Shown here in pieces: positions 47,110 to 56,005 of a stretch of 64,000 bases of DNA (its first letter is position 1; each line of letters begins with the position of its first letter). The DNA comes from Flavobacterium hydatis (GTDB lineage: Bacteria; Bacteroidota; Bacteroidia; Flavobacteriales; Flavobacteriaceae). Under the pieces are notes generated by a model. The model did not search any database. It was not told the DNA's origin and was given only the letters and a program-made list of their open reading frames with translations. A program made the position numbers and the translations under genes. The stretch is taken from positions 1 to 64,000 of the forward strand of contig NZ_JPRM01000005.1 of NCBI RefSeq assembly GCF_000737695.1. Direction: 5' to 3'.

Positions 47110-47808
47110 TTAAACAAATTCAGCTTCGAATAATTCTGTCATATGTTTTAAGATTTTAGCTTTTACTTCAGTTTCATCTACTCTATCTACACCAAGTTCT
47201 ACCTGAAGTGAAGTAACTGCTTTACCACGAATCCCACACGGAATAATATTATCAAAATAACCTAAATCGGCATTTACATTTAAGGCAAATCCATGCATCG
47301 TTACCCAGCGAGAAGCACGTACTCCAAGTGCACAAATTTTGCGTGCAAACGGTGTTCCTACACCTAACCAAACACCAGTTTCGCCTTCACTTCGACCACA
47401 TTCTAATCCGTATTCTTTAAGAGTAAGAATGATAGATTCTTCGAGGAAACGTAAGTATTTATGAATATCGGTAAAGAAATTTTCCAGATCCAGAATAGGA
47501 TACCCTACAATTTGTCCCGGACCATGATACGTAATATCACCACCGCGATTTATTTTATAAAAAGTAGCTCCTTTGGCTTCTAGTTGTTTTTCGGATAAAA
47601 GTAAATTACTTAAATCACCACTTTTACCCAAAGTATATACATGCGGATGCTCTACAAAAATGAAATAATTAGGAGTTGGCAAATCAAGTTCTTCCCTCCT
47701 ATTTTTAATTTTTAAGTCGACAATATCCTTAAAAAGTTCTTCCTGATATTCCCAAGTCGATTTATAATCTTTTTGACCTAAATCTTGAAGTTGGATTTTT
47801 TTGTTCAT
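47110..47808 (-). CDS. lipB: Octanoyl-[acyl carrier protein] transferase
   Basis: LipB moves octanoyl groups from acyl carrier protein onto lipoyl domains, the first step of lipoate synthesis. The start MNKKIQLQDLGQKDYKS at 47808 (232 residues) matches flavobacterial LipB, and an upstream Met would overlap the preceding gene. The signature RGGDITYHGPGQIVGYPIL is present, with the catalytic Cys in IIPCGIRGK and the Lys in ARKICALGVR. It lies 4 bases after the lipoprotein gene and probably shares its transcript. No lipA is nearby. Confidence 0.96.
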   Translation of the reverse strand: MNKKIQLQDLGQKDYKSTWEYQEELFKDIVDLKIKNRREELDLPTPNYFIFVEHPHVYTLGKSGDLSNLLLSEKQLEAKGATFYKINRGGDITYHGPGQIVGYPILDLENFFTDIHKYLRFLEESIILTLKEYGLECGRSEGETGVWLGVGTPFARKICALGVRASRWVTMHGFALNVNADLGYFDNIIPCGIRGKAVTSLQVELGVDRVDETEVKAKILKHMTELFEAEFV

Positions 47809-47812
47809 TGTA

Positions 47813-48565
47813 TTATTTTTCAAACTCTACCTCAAGTCCCATTTTAGTTGGATTTTCCATATAATCTGTAAATGGGTATTGTATCGTTATTGTTTTTCTG
47901 TCTTCGCTAAACATAGCATCTGCATTAGAAACTTTCTTTACTTTTTTAGGAAAACGGTATTTTATAATATAAGTCGAAGAAGCAAAAATCATTTTATACA
48001 TTCCTAATGAATCTTCTGCTGGTTTATTAGTTTCTTTTGAATTTAAAGCAACCTTACGATTAAACTTTTTTCCGTCGTAGCTAAAACTTACTGTACTGTT
48101 ATTACTGAAGTCTCCATTAAAAGGCATTTTATTATCCGAAGCTTTATTCTTTTCGATATTCTGAAGTGTACTCATGGTTTTCATCATATCCTGTAATTCA
48201 CTTACACTTTTAAAATCAGTTTTTAAATCAAGTAAAAGTTGTTTCTGCTCTACATTCATCTTCATATGAACTACAAAATTTTCAAGCTTTTCTAATTCTT
48301 TTTTCGCTTCGGGTGAAAGTTTTGCAATACTATCTTTCTTGTTCTTGAACATTTCTTTGAATGCAAAAGTAGAATCTATACTTTTTGTTGCATCACCAAC
48401 CTCATTTCCTAATTGCTGCCCTGCCATTGCCATAAGTGCAGAACCATCCATATCTAACGAAAATTTACCAGATCCGTTATCTGCAATATCAATATTTTCG
48501 GTAAAAGTACAACTTGTTAATGTCGCTATTAAAAGGGAAAGACTAAGGAATTTGATTAATTTCAT
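47813..48565 (-). CDS. Hypothetical lipoprotein
   Basis: A 250-residue protein with a lipoprotein signal (MKLIKFLSLSLLIATLTSC, Cys19). The mature part is rich in Lys, Asp and Met. It starts with TENIDIADNGSGKFSLDMDG and has a helical middle (about 80-125) before a beta-rich C-terminal domain. I do not recognise a named family. It is cotranscribed with lipB by spacing. It is probably exported to the periplasm or outer membrane, with unknown function. Confidence 0.8.
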   Translation of the reverse strand: MKLIKFLSLSLLIATLTSCTFTENIDIADNGSGKFSLDMDGSALMAMAGQQLGNEVGDATKSIDSTFAFKEMFKNKKDSIAKLSPEAKKELEKLENFVVHMKMNVEQKQLLLDLKTDFKSVSELQDMMKTMSTLQNIEKNKASDNKMPFNGDFSNNSTVSFSYDGKKFNRKVALNSKETNKPAEDSLGMYKMIFASSTYIIKYRFPKKVKKVSNADAMFSEDRKTITIQYPFTDYMENPTKMGLEVEFEK

Positions 48566-48610
48566 GTGTAGATTATATTTTTCCCCAAAGATACAAAGAC
48601 TAATTTAAAA

Positions 48611-48955
48611 AAAGGTACTGAGGTACTAACGTTCAAAGATACAAAGGTTATCTCTGAGGATGTTTATTTTAGCACATAGAATCATCATCTATAAAGTCGA
48701 AAAAAGACGTTTCACTCAAGATCTTATCACACAAACGTTGTCCTCCGTAATCGAAGGATTTTACGGATGTAGTTAATCGGGCTTCGACTCCGCTCAGCCA
48801 CACATGTGTACAAATGTTACAGTTACAGTTTGTCCTCCTGAGCGGAGTCGAAGGATTACGCCTTATCAAACCAATTACTTGCAGAGACGGCGCATATTAT
48901 ACACACAACAAGCCTATGTCCCTTTGAACCTCTGCCCCTTTGAACCTTTACTCCT
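48611..48955. repeat. Composite repeat with nested inverted arms
   Basis: The outer arms carry repeated CAAAG words (48611-48650; opposite orientation at 48912-48955). Inside is a perfect 16-bp inverted repeat CTTCGACTCCGCTCAG (48782-48797) with CTGAGCGGAGTCGAAG (48838-48853). The 66-codon frame across it is not a gene. It fills most of the gap between the lipoprotein gene and lysS. Confidence 0.65.
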
Positions 48956-49035
48956 AACAGAAGAGAATTGAAATACAATAAATTGCTGCTACAAAAAATC
49001 TAAAAACTGCATTCTAAAATCTACATTCTTTTCTT

Positions 49036-49043
49036 TATCTTTG
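49036..49043 (+). promoter_or_regulatory. -7 box of the lysS promoter
   Basis: TATCTTTG fits TAnnTTTG exactly, 23 bases before the start codon. The -33 TTG is poor. Confidence 0.5.
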
Positions 49044-49066
49044 CACTCTTATAAAAAAAGCGCAAA

Positions 49067-50767
49067 ATGGCATTATCAGAACAAGAAATCATCCGAAGAG
49101 AGAAACTTCAAAACTTACGCAACTTAGAAATCAATCCTTATCCAGCGAATCTTTTTCCTGTAAATCATACTTCTAAGCAAATTAAGAAGTCATTTGAAGA
49201 AGGTAAGAAGGTTATTGTTGCGGGACGTTTGATGAGTGTTCGTGATCAAGGAAAAGCTTGTTTTGCTGAATTGCAAGATAGCGAAGGACGTATTCAATTA
49301 TACGTAAATCGTGATGTTTTGTGTGAGGGTGATGATAAAACTTTATATAATACCGTATTTAAAAAATTAACTGATTTAGGTGACTTTATTGGTATCGAAG
49401 GTGAATTGTTTACTACAAAAGTTGGTGCGCAATGTGTACGTGTAGATGGATTTACTTTCTTAAGTAAAACATTACGTCCGTTACCTTTACCTAAAGTTGA
49501 CGAAGACGGAAATGTACACGATGCATTTAATGATGCTGAATTACGTTACAGAATGCGTTATGTAGATTTAACAGTAAATCAACAAGTTAAAGAAACCTTT
49601 ATTAAGCGTACAAAATTGTTTAGCGCTATGCGTAACTATTTTAATGATGCAGGTTATCTTGAAGTTGAAACTCCTATTTTACAATCAATTGCAGGTGGTG
49701 CTTCGGCAAGACCATTTATCACACATCATAATTCGTTAGACATTCCGCTTTACATGCGTATTGCGAATGAATTGTATTTAAAAAGATTAATTGTTGGTGG
49801 TTTTGAAGGTGTTTATGAATTCTCGAAAAACTTTAGAAATGAAGGTATGGACAGAACACATAATCCTGAATTTACCGCTATGGAAATATATGTAGCCTAC
49901 AAAGACTACAACTGGATGATGGAATTTGCTGAAGGTTTACTTGAGCATTGTGCAATTGCCGTAAACGGAACTAGCGAAGTTACTTTTGGCGAACACCAAA
50001 TTAACTTTAAAGCGCCTTACGCTCGTGTTACTATGACAGATTCTATCAAACATTTTACAGGTTTTGATATTTCTGGAAAAACAGAAGAAGAGTTGTTTGA
50101 TGCTGCAAGAGGAATGGGCATTGAAGTAGATAAAACAATGGGGAAAGGAAAACTGATTGATGAAATTTTCGGAGCAAAATGCGAAGGAAATTACATTCAG
50201 CCAACTTTCATCACGGATTATCCTAAAGAAATGTCTCCTTTATGTAAAGAGCACCGTGATAATCCTGAACTTACGGAGCGTTTTGAGTTAATGGTTTGTG
50301 GTAAAGAAATAGCAAATGCTTATTCTGAATTAAATGACCCAATTGACCAACGTGAGCGTTTTGAAGATCAAATGCGTTTGTCTGAAAAAGGTGACGATGA
50401 AGCTAATGGTATTATCGACGAAGATTTCTTAAGAGCGCTGGAATATGGTATGCCTCCAACATCTGGAATGGGTATCGGAATGGACCGTTTGATCATGTAC
50501 TTAACAAACAATGCATCTATACAAGAAGTATTATTGTTCCCACAAATGCGTCCTGAGAAAAAACAAACTATAGAATTATCTGATGAAGAAAAATTTATCT
50601 TGGATTTATTGAAAGGAAATGAAAATAAAATGGATCTTCAGCAATTAAAAATTACTGCTAATTTAAGTGGTAAAAAATGGGATGCGTCTATGAAAAACTT
50701 ATCTAAACACGGTTTGACAAAAGTTGCTGTTGAAGGTGAATTCAAATTCGTAGAATTGGTTGAATAA
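49067..50767 (+). CDS. lysS: Lysyl-tRNA synthetase, class II
   Basis: The enzyme (566 residues) charges tRNA-Lys. The N-terminal OB-fold (about 50-150, VIVAGRLMSVRDQGKACF) is followed by the class II core: motif 1 near NYFNDAGYLEVETPIL, motif 2 FRNEGMDRTHNPEFT, and motif 3 MGIGMDRLIM. It is about 60 residues longer than the usual ~500; the extension (from about 505, DEEKFILDLLKGNENKM) looks like a small helical domain. This extension is common in Bacteroidota. A perfect terminator follows. Confidence 0.98.
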   Translation: MALSEQEIIRREKLQNLRNLEINPYPANLFPVNHTSKQIKKSFEEGKKVIVAGRLMSVRDQGKACFAELQDSEGRIQLYVNRDVLCEGDDKTLYNTVFKKLTDLGDFIGIEGELFTTKVGAQCVRVDGFTFLSKTLRPLPLPKVDEDGNVHDAFNDAELRYRMRYVDLTVNQQVKETFIKRTKLFSAMRNYFNDAGYLEVETPILQSIAGGASARPFITHHNSLDIPLYMRIANELYLKRLIVGGFEGVYEFSKNFRNEGMDRTHNPEFTAMEIYVAYKDYNWMMEFAEGLLEHCAIAVNGTSEVTFGEHQINFKAPYARVTMTDSIKHFTGFDISGKTEEELFDAARGMGIEVDKTMGKGKLIDEIFGAKCEGNYIQPTFITDYPKEMSPLCKEHRDNPELTERFELMVCGKEIANAYSELNDPIDQRERFEDQMRLSEKGDDEANGIIDEDFLRALEYGMPPTSGMGIGMDRLIMYLTNNASIQEVLLFPQMRPEKKQTIELSDEEKFILDLLKGNENKMDLQQLKITANLSGKKWDASMKNLSKHGLTKVAVEGEFKFVELVE

Positions 50768-50792
50768 ATCCAACTAAATCATATATAATAAT

Positions 50793-50822
50793 AAAAAGAG
50801 CTTCATTAGAAGCTCTTTTTTT
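50793..50822 (+). terminator. Terminator of lysS
   Basis: A perfect 12-bp stem (AAAAAGAGCTTC, loop ATTA, complement) ends in T7. It also faces the convergent lipoprotein gene. Confidence 0.85.
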
Positions 50823-50839
50823 ATATCTCTGTATTTCCT

Positions 50840-51457
50840 TTAAAAAGAAATTTTCTCTAGCTTTTTATTAGCTATATCTAATATCGCTGGAGATTGTGCA
50901 GGAACATCGCCTTTCCATTTTTCCTGAACAGAAGGATTAGAAGGGTACTTACCGTTTTTCATTTTTACATTATAAAAAATACCTTTACTACTTACTATAA
51001 GATCTTGGTATTTTTCGGTAGGATTTGTTCCAACAAAAATAGGAAAATCTGTTACTGTAAATTTATTCAATAAACTTCCGTCGTTGTTCAAAATAAACCC
51101 AGAACAACCACCTGTACCACAGAAATAAGGATTAGAGAAACCAACAAAATACTCGTCTTTTTTATCGTTATTTAAATCGAAAGCATCGTAATAAAAAAAG
51201 CGATTCTCTTTTGGTATTGCAGCCAAATCATTTTTCAATAACACAGTCGTTAACTGTTTACGAATCATATCGACAACCTTAGGATCTGCCATAGCTGCTT
51301 TATTATCTATTGCTGTTGAGTCGTTATTATTTTCTGCTTTTACTGTAGTATCAATCGCAGTAGAGTCTACACTCTTTGCGGCATCTGTAGTAGTTTCTTT
51401 TTTCTGGCAAGAGTATAAACTAACTATTGCTAAACCTATTAAAATTGTCTTTTTCAT
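50840..51457 (-). CDS. Hypothetical lipoprotein with a Ser/Thr/Asp linker
   Basis: A 205-residue lipoprotein (signal MKKTILIGLAIVSLYSC, Cys17). Residues about 20-60 form a low-complexity linker (KSVDSTAIDTTVKAENNN). The folded part has YYDAFDLNNDKKDEYFVGFS and a Cys pair in PYFCGTGGCSGFIL that could be a disulphide or a metal site. DLNNDKKDEYFV resembles a calcium-binding DxNxDxxDE loop, but this is only a resemblance. The function is unknown. Confidence 0.75.
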   Translation of the reverse strand: MKKTILIGLAIVSLYSCQKKETTTDAAKSVDSTAIDTTVKAENNNDSTAIDNKAAMADPKVVDMIRKQLTTVLLKNDLAAIPKENRFFYYDAFDLNNDKKDEYFVGFSNPYFCGTGGCSGFILNNDGSLLNKFTVTDFPIFVGTNPTEKYQDLIVSSKGIFYNVKMKNGKYPSNPSVQEKWKGDVPAQSPAILDIANKKLEKISF

Positions 51458-51539
51458 GATTTTCTTATTTTTTTTATAACCGTTAAATTTACAAAAAAAT
51501 TAAATAATTACGTTTGTTTTTAGGACCAACGCTAAATGT

Positions 51540-51735
51540 TGTGGAGAAACATAAAAAAATACTCATTAATCATTTTTCACCGCAGAGAATGCAAAGATTT
51601 TTCGCAGAGTTCACTAAGGTCTAAGTTGTGTTTACACAATTTAAGTACACAAAGCTTTGTGAACTTTGTGTTTTTTTACTAAACTTAGCATATTTAAAAA
51701 CTTAGCGTTCTCCGTGGTAATTTTTTTTCTCCACA
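51540..51735. repeat. 196-bp inverted-repeat element
   Basis: Ends are perfect 10-bp inverted repeats (TGTGGAGAAA at 51540-51549, TTTCTCCACA at 51726-51735). Inner arms CACCGCAGAGAATGC and GCGTTCTCCGTGGTA match at 11 of 15. The centre has two palindromes: TTGTG-TTTA-CACAA (51626-51639) and CACAAAGCTTTGTG (51648-51661). Words such as CGCAGAGTTCAC and CTTTGTGAACTTTGTG recur. I see no gene. The whole would fold into one long imperfect hairpin. Confidence 0.65.
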
Positions 51736-51799
51736 GGTTTTCGTATTGATTCTGTTTTTAAGAGTTTCCTAAAGTCCATTCATTGACAATAAAAGTACT

Positions 51800-52801
51800 T
51801 TAAACCAATAAAGCCGATTTATTTTCGAGATCTTTTCTTATCAGTAATTCTTTTATATTATTATAGGTTACAAGCGCAATTTGAGTTAATGCCTCACTCG
51901 TAAAAAAAGCCTGATGTGCCGTTACCAATACATTCGGAAAACTCATTAATCGCTGTATTGCATCGTCTTTTATAATATCCTCAGATAAATCCCTAAAAAA
52001 CAATTTCTCTTCCTGCTCATACACATCAATACCCAAATATCCTACTTTACCATCCTTAAGCGCTTCGATAACACTTGCTGTTTCTATTAATGCACCACGA
52101 CTGGTATTAATAATCATAACATTGCTTTTCATTTGCGTAAGCGAATCTTTGTTTATGATATGCTTCGTTTTTTCGTTTAATGGGCAATGCAACGAGATAA
52201 TATCACTTTCTTTAAATACAGTATCTAAATCGGTAAATACAACACCTTCTTTTTCCATTTCGGGATTACTTACAATATCATAAGCAAGGATTCTGCAACC
52301 AAAACCTTTACTTATTTTAGCAAAAGCTTTCCCTATATTCCCCGTTCCTATTATACCAATTGTTTTACCATGCAAATCAAACCCTAATAGCCCATTTAGC
52401 GAGAAATTTTGCTCACGCACTCTATTGTAGGCTTTATGTGTTTTACGATTAAGTGTAAGAATCATTGCCATAGCATGCTCGGCAACAGCCTCGGGAGAAT
52501 AAGCAGGAACACGACATACATGAATTCCGTATTTCTTTGCTGCTTCTAGATTTACATTATTAAAACCTGCACAACGCAAAGCAATAATCTTCACGCCCTT
52601 GTCTGCCAATTGTTTTATCACAGCTTCATCGACAATATCGTTTACAAAAACACAAATAATATTCGAACCCTGAATTAAATTTACGGTGTGTTTATTAAGC
52701 TGCGTTTCAAAAAATTCTAAGTCAAAACCAAACTCACAATTATGTTTATTAAAGAAAGTTTTATCATAAGGCTGAGCCGAGAAAAACGTTATTTTATTCA
52801 T
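51800..52801 (-). CDS. ldhA: D-2-hydroxyacid dehydrogenase, D-lactate dehydrogenase type
   Basis: A 333-residue NAD-dependent dehydrogenase that probably reduces pyruvate to D-lactate. The start MNKITFFSAQPYDKTFF at 52801 aligns with the family, whose members begin near this motif; the frame continues 8 codons upstream. The NAD-binding GTGNIGKAFAKI motif is near the middle. The active-site Arg is in INTSRGALIE, Glu in DVYEQEE, and His in VTAHQAFFT. It has the long loop YEQEEKLFF typical of fermentative D-LDH. It is monocistronic. Confidence 0.9.
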   Translation of the reverse strand: MNKITFFSAQPYDKTFFNKHNCEFGFDLEFFETQLNKHTVNLIQGSNIICVFVNDIVDEAVIKQLADKGVKIIALRCAGFNNVNLEAAKKYGIHVCRVPAYSPEAVAEHAMAMILTLNRKTHKAYNRVREQNFSLNGLLGFDLHGKTIGIIGTGNIGKAFAKISKGFGCRILAYDIVSNPEMEKEGVVFTDLDTVFKESDIISLHCPLNEKTKHIINKDSLTQMKSNVMIINTSRGALIETASVIEALKDGKVGYLGIDVYEQEEKLFFRDLSEDIIKDDAIQRLMSFPNVLVTAHQAFFTSEALTQIALVTYNNIKELLIRKDLENKSALLV

Positions 52802-52902
52802 GCCTGCTACTCTATCTAAATCCATATATTCTTTCTTTAAAATTAGAATTGTTTACCCCATTAAAATTAAACAAATAATCGCAAAGTAAATTTCCATGCA
52901 AA

Positions 52903-52932
52903 AAAAAAGAGCTTCAATTGAAGCTCTTTTTT
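52903..52932 (-). terminator. Terminator of the glycerophosphodiesterase gene
   Basis: A 30-base perfect palindrome AAAAAAGAGCTTCAA and its complement, just past the stop codon; T8 follows on the minus strand. Confidence 0.85.
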
Positions 52933-52933
52933 G

Positions 52934-53863
52934 TTATATTTTCTTAATCACAATATGTTTCGATTTTAGTTTTTTATCGGTTGCATATTTCAGTAATTGT
53001 TTACCAGCTTCTACATTACGATCAGATGATAAAACGTTAGCACCATTGGCTACAAGTTTGTAATACAAATCATCACCTTTGGCAGCAGCACTTTTATCAA
53101 GATTCCCCATAGTTCCTAGAATACATGAAATTTTTCGGCTGTGTAAGTACTCATATACTTCTGGTTTTGGCTCTGATGTACCTACAAAAGCAATCATTTT
53201 GTTAGCTTTTACACCTAATTTCTCCATACGTTCTACATCTTCTTTTCCTCTTGCCGAAACCGAAATCATTAAATCTGGTGCAAGTTTAGCAGCCTCAGCA
53301 GCTTGTGTTGCAGTATAAGTAATAATTACCGAATAAGCCTCGGCTTTATTTCTTCTTACAGCATCGATAATCATTTGCATCGGAACACCTTTCTTAATAT
53401 CCAGGTTATAAATCACTTTGCCTTTACCCCATTGTAGGATTTGATCTAAAGTTTCAATTTTATATGGAGTTACTTTTCCTTCGGTATCTTTTAAGAAAAG
53501 CTGTTGTAATTCTTTATATGTATATCCTTCTATCACACCCGTTCCAGTTGTAGTTCTGTCTAGCGTATTATCGTGCATCATTACAAGAACTGAATCCTTG
53601 CTCAAAGCAATATCAGTTTCTACAATCGTAGGATTATATTTTATTGCATTGGCAAACGTTGGCGTACAGTTTTCTGGAAAACCAACTGTTGGTCCACCTC
53701 TATGTGCACTTACCAACGGAATTGTTTTCTTAGAATAATTTAAAAACTGTTGTAATTCTTTAGAAGTTTTAAACTTTAATAAATATTCATTTTCTTGAGC
53801 AAAACCAAAACTAAAAATGAAAGAAATTAAAACCGCAAACCACAAACTTTTATTCTGAAACAT
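52934..53863 (-). CDS. Glycerophosphodiester phosphodiesterase
   Basis: A 309-residue exported enzyme (signal MFQNKSLWFAVLISFIFSFGFAQ) that cleaves glycerophosphodiesters into alcohol and glycerol 3-phosphate. The TIM-barrel signatures are visible: AHRGGPTVGFPENCTPTF, then VETDIALSKDSVLVMMHD and DRTTTGTG. The HRG, ETD and MHDxTLDR residues form the metal/active site. It is probably periplasmic or surface-bound and helps recover phosphate and glycerol from phospholipid head groups. Confidence 0.95.
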   Translation of the reverse strand: MFQNKSLWFAVLISFIFSFGFAQENEYLLKFKTSKELQQFLNYSKKTIPLVSAHRGGPTVGFPENCTPTFANAIKYNPTIVETDIALSKDSVLVMMHDNTLDRTTTGTGVIEGYTYKELQQLFLKDTEGKVTPYKIETLDQILQWGKGKVIYNLDIKKGVPMQMIIDAVRRNKAEAYSVIITYTATQAAEAAKLAPDLMISVSARGKEDVERMEKLGVKANKMIAFVGTSEPKPEVYEYLHSRKISCILGTMGNLDKSAAAKGDDLYYKLVANGANVLSSDRNVEAGKQLLKYATDKKLKSKHIVIKKI

Positions 53864-53998
53864 ATTATTTTTATTAAAATTGGACTGTAAAATTAAGCAT
53901 TTCCAATTATGTTAGACGTTATTAAAAGTGAAATTCATATAAACTTCAACTGCATTTTCCTTTATTATTTACCCCACAAACAAAATACTTTTATCCGA

Positions 53999-54244
53999 TT
54001 ATTTCAATTCTAAATTCCTACCCACATAATAACCTGTCATCATGTCTATTACATCCTCAAGAATATCAACTTCAATATCTCTCCACTCTTTTATCAAAAA
54101 AGCATCAAACTCATGAAACTCCTTTAAGATTGTATCTTTACCAATTCCCTCTTCATTCAAATCGATTGCAAGTTGTCTTAATGACTCCACTGGTAACTCA
54201 TTTAAAAAAGTTTCCTCTATTCTATCCCTAATAATTGATTCCAT
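53999..54244 (-). CDS. Hypothetical small acidic protein
   Basis: An 81-residue, acidic, mostly helical soluble protein (RDRIEETFLNELPVESLRQL; ending MMTGYYVGRNLELK). I do not recognise the family. It starts 37 bases after the DUF4274 gene and is likely cotranscribed with it. A regulatory or immunity role is possible, but nothing in the sequence shows it. Confidence 0.6.
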   Translation of the reverse strand: MESIIRDRIEETFLNELPVESLRQLAIDLNEEGIGKDTILKEFHEFDAFLIKEWRDIEVDILEDVIDMMTGYYVGRNLELK

Positions 54245-54281
54245 ATATTCCGTTCTTTTAATTCACAAATAAAAATGTTGC

Positions 54282-55202
54282 TTATAAATCTCTAAATTTT
54301 AAATGATCAGAACTAAACAGCAATCCAATACCACTATAAGGATCCCTTTTTAAATCATAAAAATTAGTTACCCCTTCCAAATCTTTATACAAATCGTCAA
54401 TTATTGCACTGACCTGAAAACCATCTATTGTATGCTTTATAATTGTATCAGCAAGACAAGTCAGTTCTTTTGTCGAGTTAGTTACGCCTATGTTATTCCC
54501 TGTTTCCCAATCCCAAATAATCCAATCCCAATTGTTCTTTTTATGCACACAATCCATCCATAAATAAGACAGATTATTAATTTTTATCTTCCCCAATTCC
54601 TTTTCTTTCCAGTGTTCAATGCTTTCTATTATAGCTTGAATTACAGTATCGGTTTCACCATAAATAAAATCAGGATTCGAGACCTGAATAATCTTTATAG
54701 CATCTTTTATCTTAGTTTCAATCTTTTTTAATTCCTTCTCATTTGGCTTTCTTAAAAAAGCAAACTCAATATCCTGACGTTCAAAAATAACTCCTTTAGA
54801 CTTTTCGAGCATTTCTGGCGGAATACATTTTGTATTAGAATATTCATCAAGAAATTCATCCTTTGGGTTAAAAGAGAAATTTTCATCTTCATAAAAACCA
54901 GCACAATATCGTTGCTCGATTTCTTTTATAAGTTTATAACTCTCATAATTAATATCCTCTTTGGCTTCATCCTCATTTGTAAACTTGCAAAAATAATCTG
55001 GCTGAAGAAACCAATACAAACACAAAGCAGTCCCTTTATCACAATGTTTTTGCTTAATAATCCAATCAAAAGGTTCTACTCCGTCATCATAATTCCAATT
55101 CTGTACAAACTGATGCAACTCCGCAGCAGTTAATTTCTCATAAGACATCTCGCCATTTACAGCTTTAAGAACCCGATTTTTACTTTTCTTATTAAACTCC
55201 AT
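54282..55202 (-). CDS. DUF4274-domain protein
   Basis: A 306-residue soluble protein. The N-terminal half (about 20-90) matches DUF4274: ELHQFVQNWNYDDGVEPFDW followed by HCDKGTALCLYWFLQPDYF. The C-terminal part (about 190-306) has LSYLWMDCVHKKNNWDWIIWDW and YDLKRDPYSG and is otherwise unrecognised. There is no signal peptide. DUF4274 proteins often occur beside toxin/immunity genes, but no toxin is visible nearby. It forms a pair with the 81-residue gene. Confidence 0.72.
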   Translation of the reverse strand: MEFNKKSKNRVLKAVNGEMSYEKLTAAELHQFVQNWNYDDGVEPFDWIIKQKHCDKGTALCLYWFLQPDYFCKFTNEDEAKEDINYESYKLIKEIEQRYCAGFYEDENFSFNPKDEFLDEYSNTKCIPPEMLEKSKGVIFERQDIEFAFLRKPNEKELKKIETKIKDAIKIIQVSNPDFIYGETDTVIQAIIESIEHWKEKELGKIKINNLSYLWMDCVHKKNNWDWIIWDWETGNNIGVTNSTKELTCLADTIIKHTIDGFQVSAIIDDLYKDLEGVTNFYDLKRDPYSGIGLLFSSDHLKFRDL

Positions 55203-55290
55203 TTTTTCTCTTAATAATAGCTTTTTAATTATTTCAATCTCATCACAAATTTAAAAACCTACGCTTACAAAAACAGCAAAACAACACATA

Positions 55291-55337
55291 AAAAAACTTC
55301 TATAACAACAAGTCATTAAACTCATTGTTATAGAAGT
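55291..55337 (-). terminator. Terminator of the 130-residue hypothetical gene
   Basis: A perfect 13-bp stem (ACTTCTATAACAA at 55296-55308 and its complement at 55325-55337), followed by T6 on the minus strand. Confidence 0.75.
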
Positions 55338-55358
55338 CTTTAAATTATTAAAAGCCTT

Positions 55359-55751
55359 TTATTTGCTATCGACTTTCTTAACCGTTAAAGCAGAAACATC
55401 ATATCCTAGATTACGCAATACCTCTAATCCATCAAGAGGTTCCAACTTGTTTTTACCTGTCCATCCTTTTTGTAAGCCAAATAAAATACATTCTCTAACA
55501 TATTTAGGCCTATTCAGGTTTACAACTTCCTTCTCGTCAGTTAACGGTTTAATAAGAGGAAAACCGAAATTTAAAGGAAGCCCAATTATTGGATCATCCC
55601 ATGTTAGGAAATCGACTAATAATGGTGTTAGCTTATAATCCTTCAAAAATATTTTTATGGTCAATGTTCCTTCCTGTGCAGGTAAATCAACCTTTCCGGT
55701 CATTGTATAGAGATAAACGTTATCCTCGACAGTTATTTTTCTTAATTTCAT
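55359..55751 (-). CDS. Hypothetical protein, 130 residues
   Basis: I do not recognise this protein. It is soluble, with no signal peptide. It begins KLRKITVEDNVYLYTMTGKV, a beta-rich opening, and has a central LTWDDPIIGLPLNFGFPL and a C-terminal helix KYVRECILFGLQKGWTG. It has its own terminator. It lies beside, but is separate from, the DUF4274 pair. Confidence 0.65.
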   Translation of the reverse strand: MKLRKITVEDNVYLYTMTGKVDLPAQEGTLTIKIFLKDYKLTPLLVDFLTWDDPIIGLPLNFGFPLIKPLTDEKEVVNLNRPKYVRECILFGLQKGWTGKNKLEPLDGLEVLRNLGYDVSALTVKKVDSK

Positions 55752-55812
55752 TTGTGTAAATTAAAGAGTAGTAAAACTAAACATCTATTTCTTTAAATCT
55801 ATTAAAATTTCA

Positions 55813-55957
55813 TTTAACACATAGAAACATAGATTCTACATGCAAAAAAGAATACCAAAAAGAAATACATTTCTTTCACATAGTCAGCTCTGTGCTTTAT
55901 AAATAAGTGAAACGCCTTTATTTAAGAGTACAAATTCTATGTTTCTATGTGTTTAAA
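55813..55957. repeat. Inverted-repeat element with CATAGAAACATAG ends
   Basis: AACACATAGAAACATAGA (55816-55833) and its exact complement (55936-55953) flank about 100 bp with no open frame. The ends are AT-rich (TTTAA on both sides). It lies between the 130-residue gene and the outer-membrane-barrel gene. Confidence 0.65.
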
Positions 55958-56005
55958 ATAAATTCACCATAACCATCACGCATAAAAAAACTATCCTAAA
56001 TCCCG

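Noticed and set aside
48669..48869. 66-codon frame before lysS
   Set aside because: It reads through the inverted repeat CTTCGACTCCGCTCAG; it is repeat-derived.
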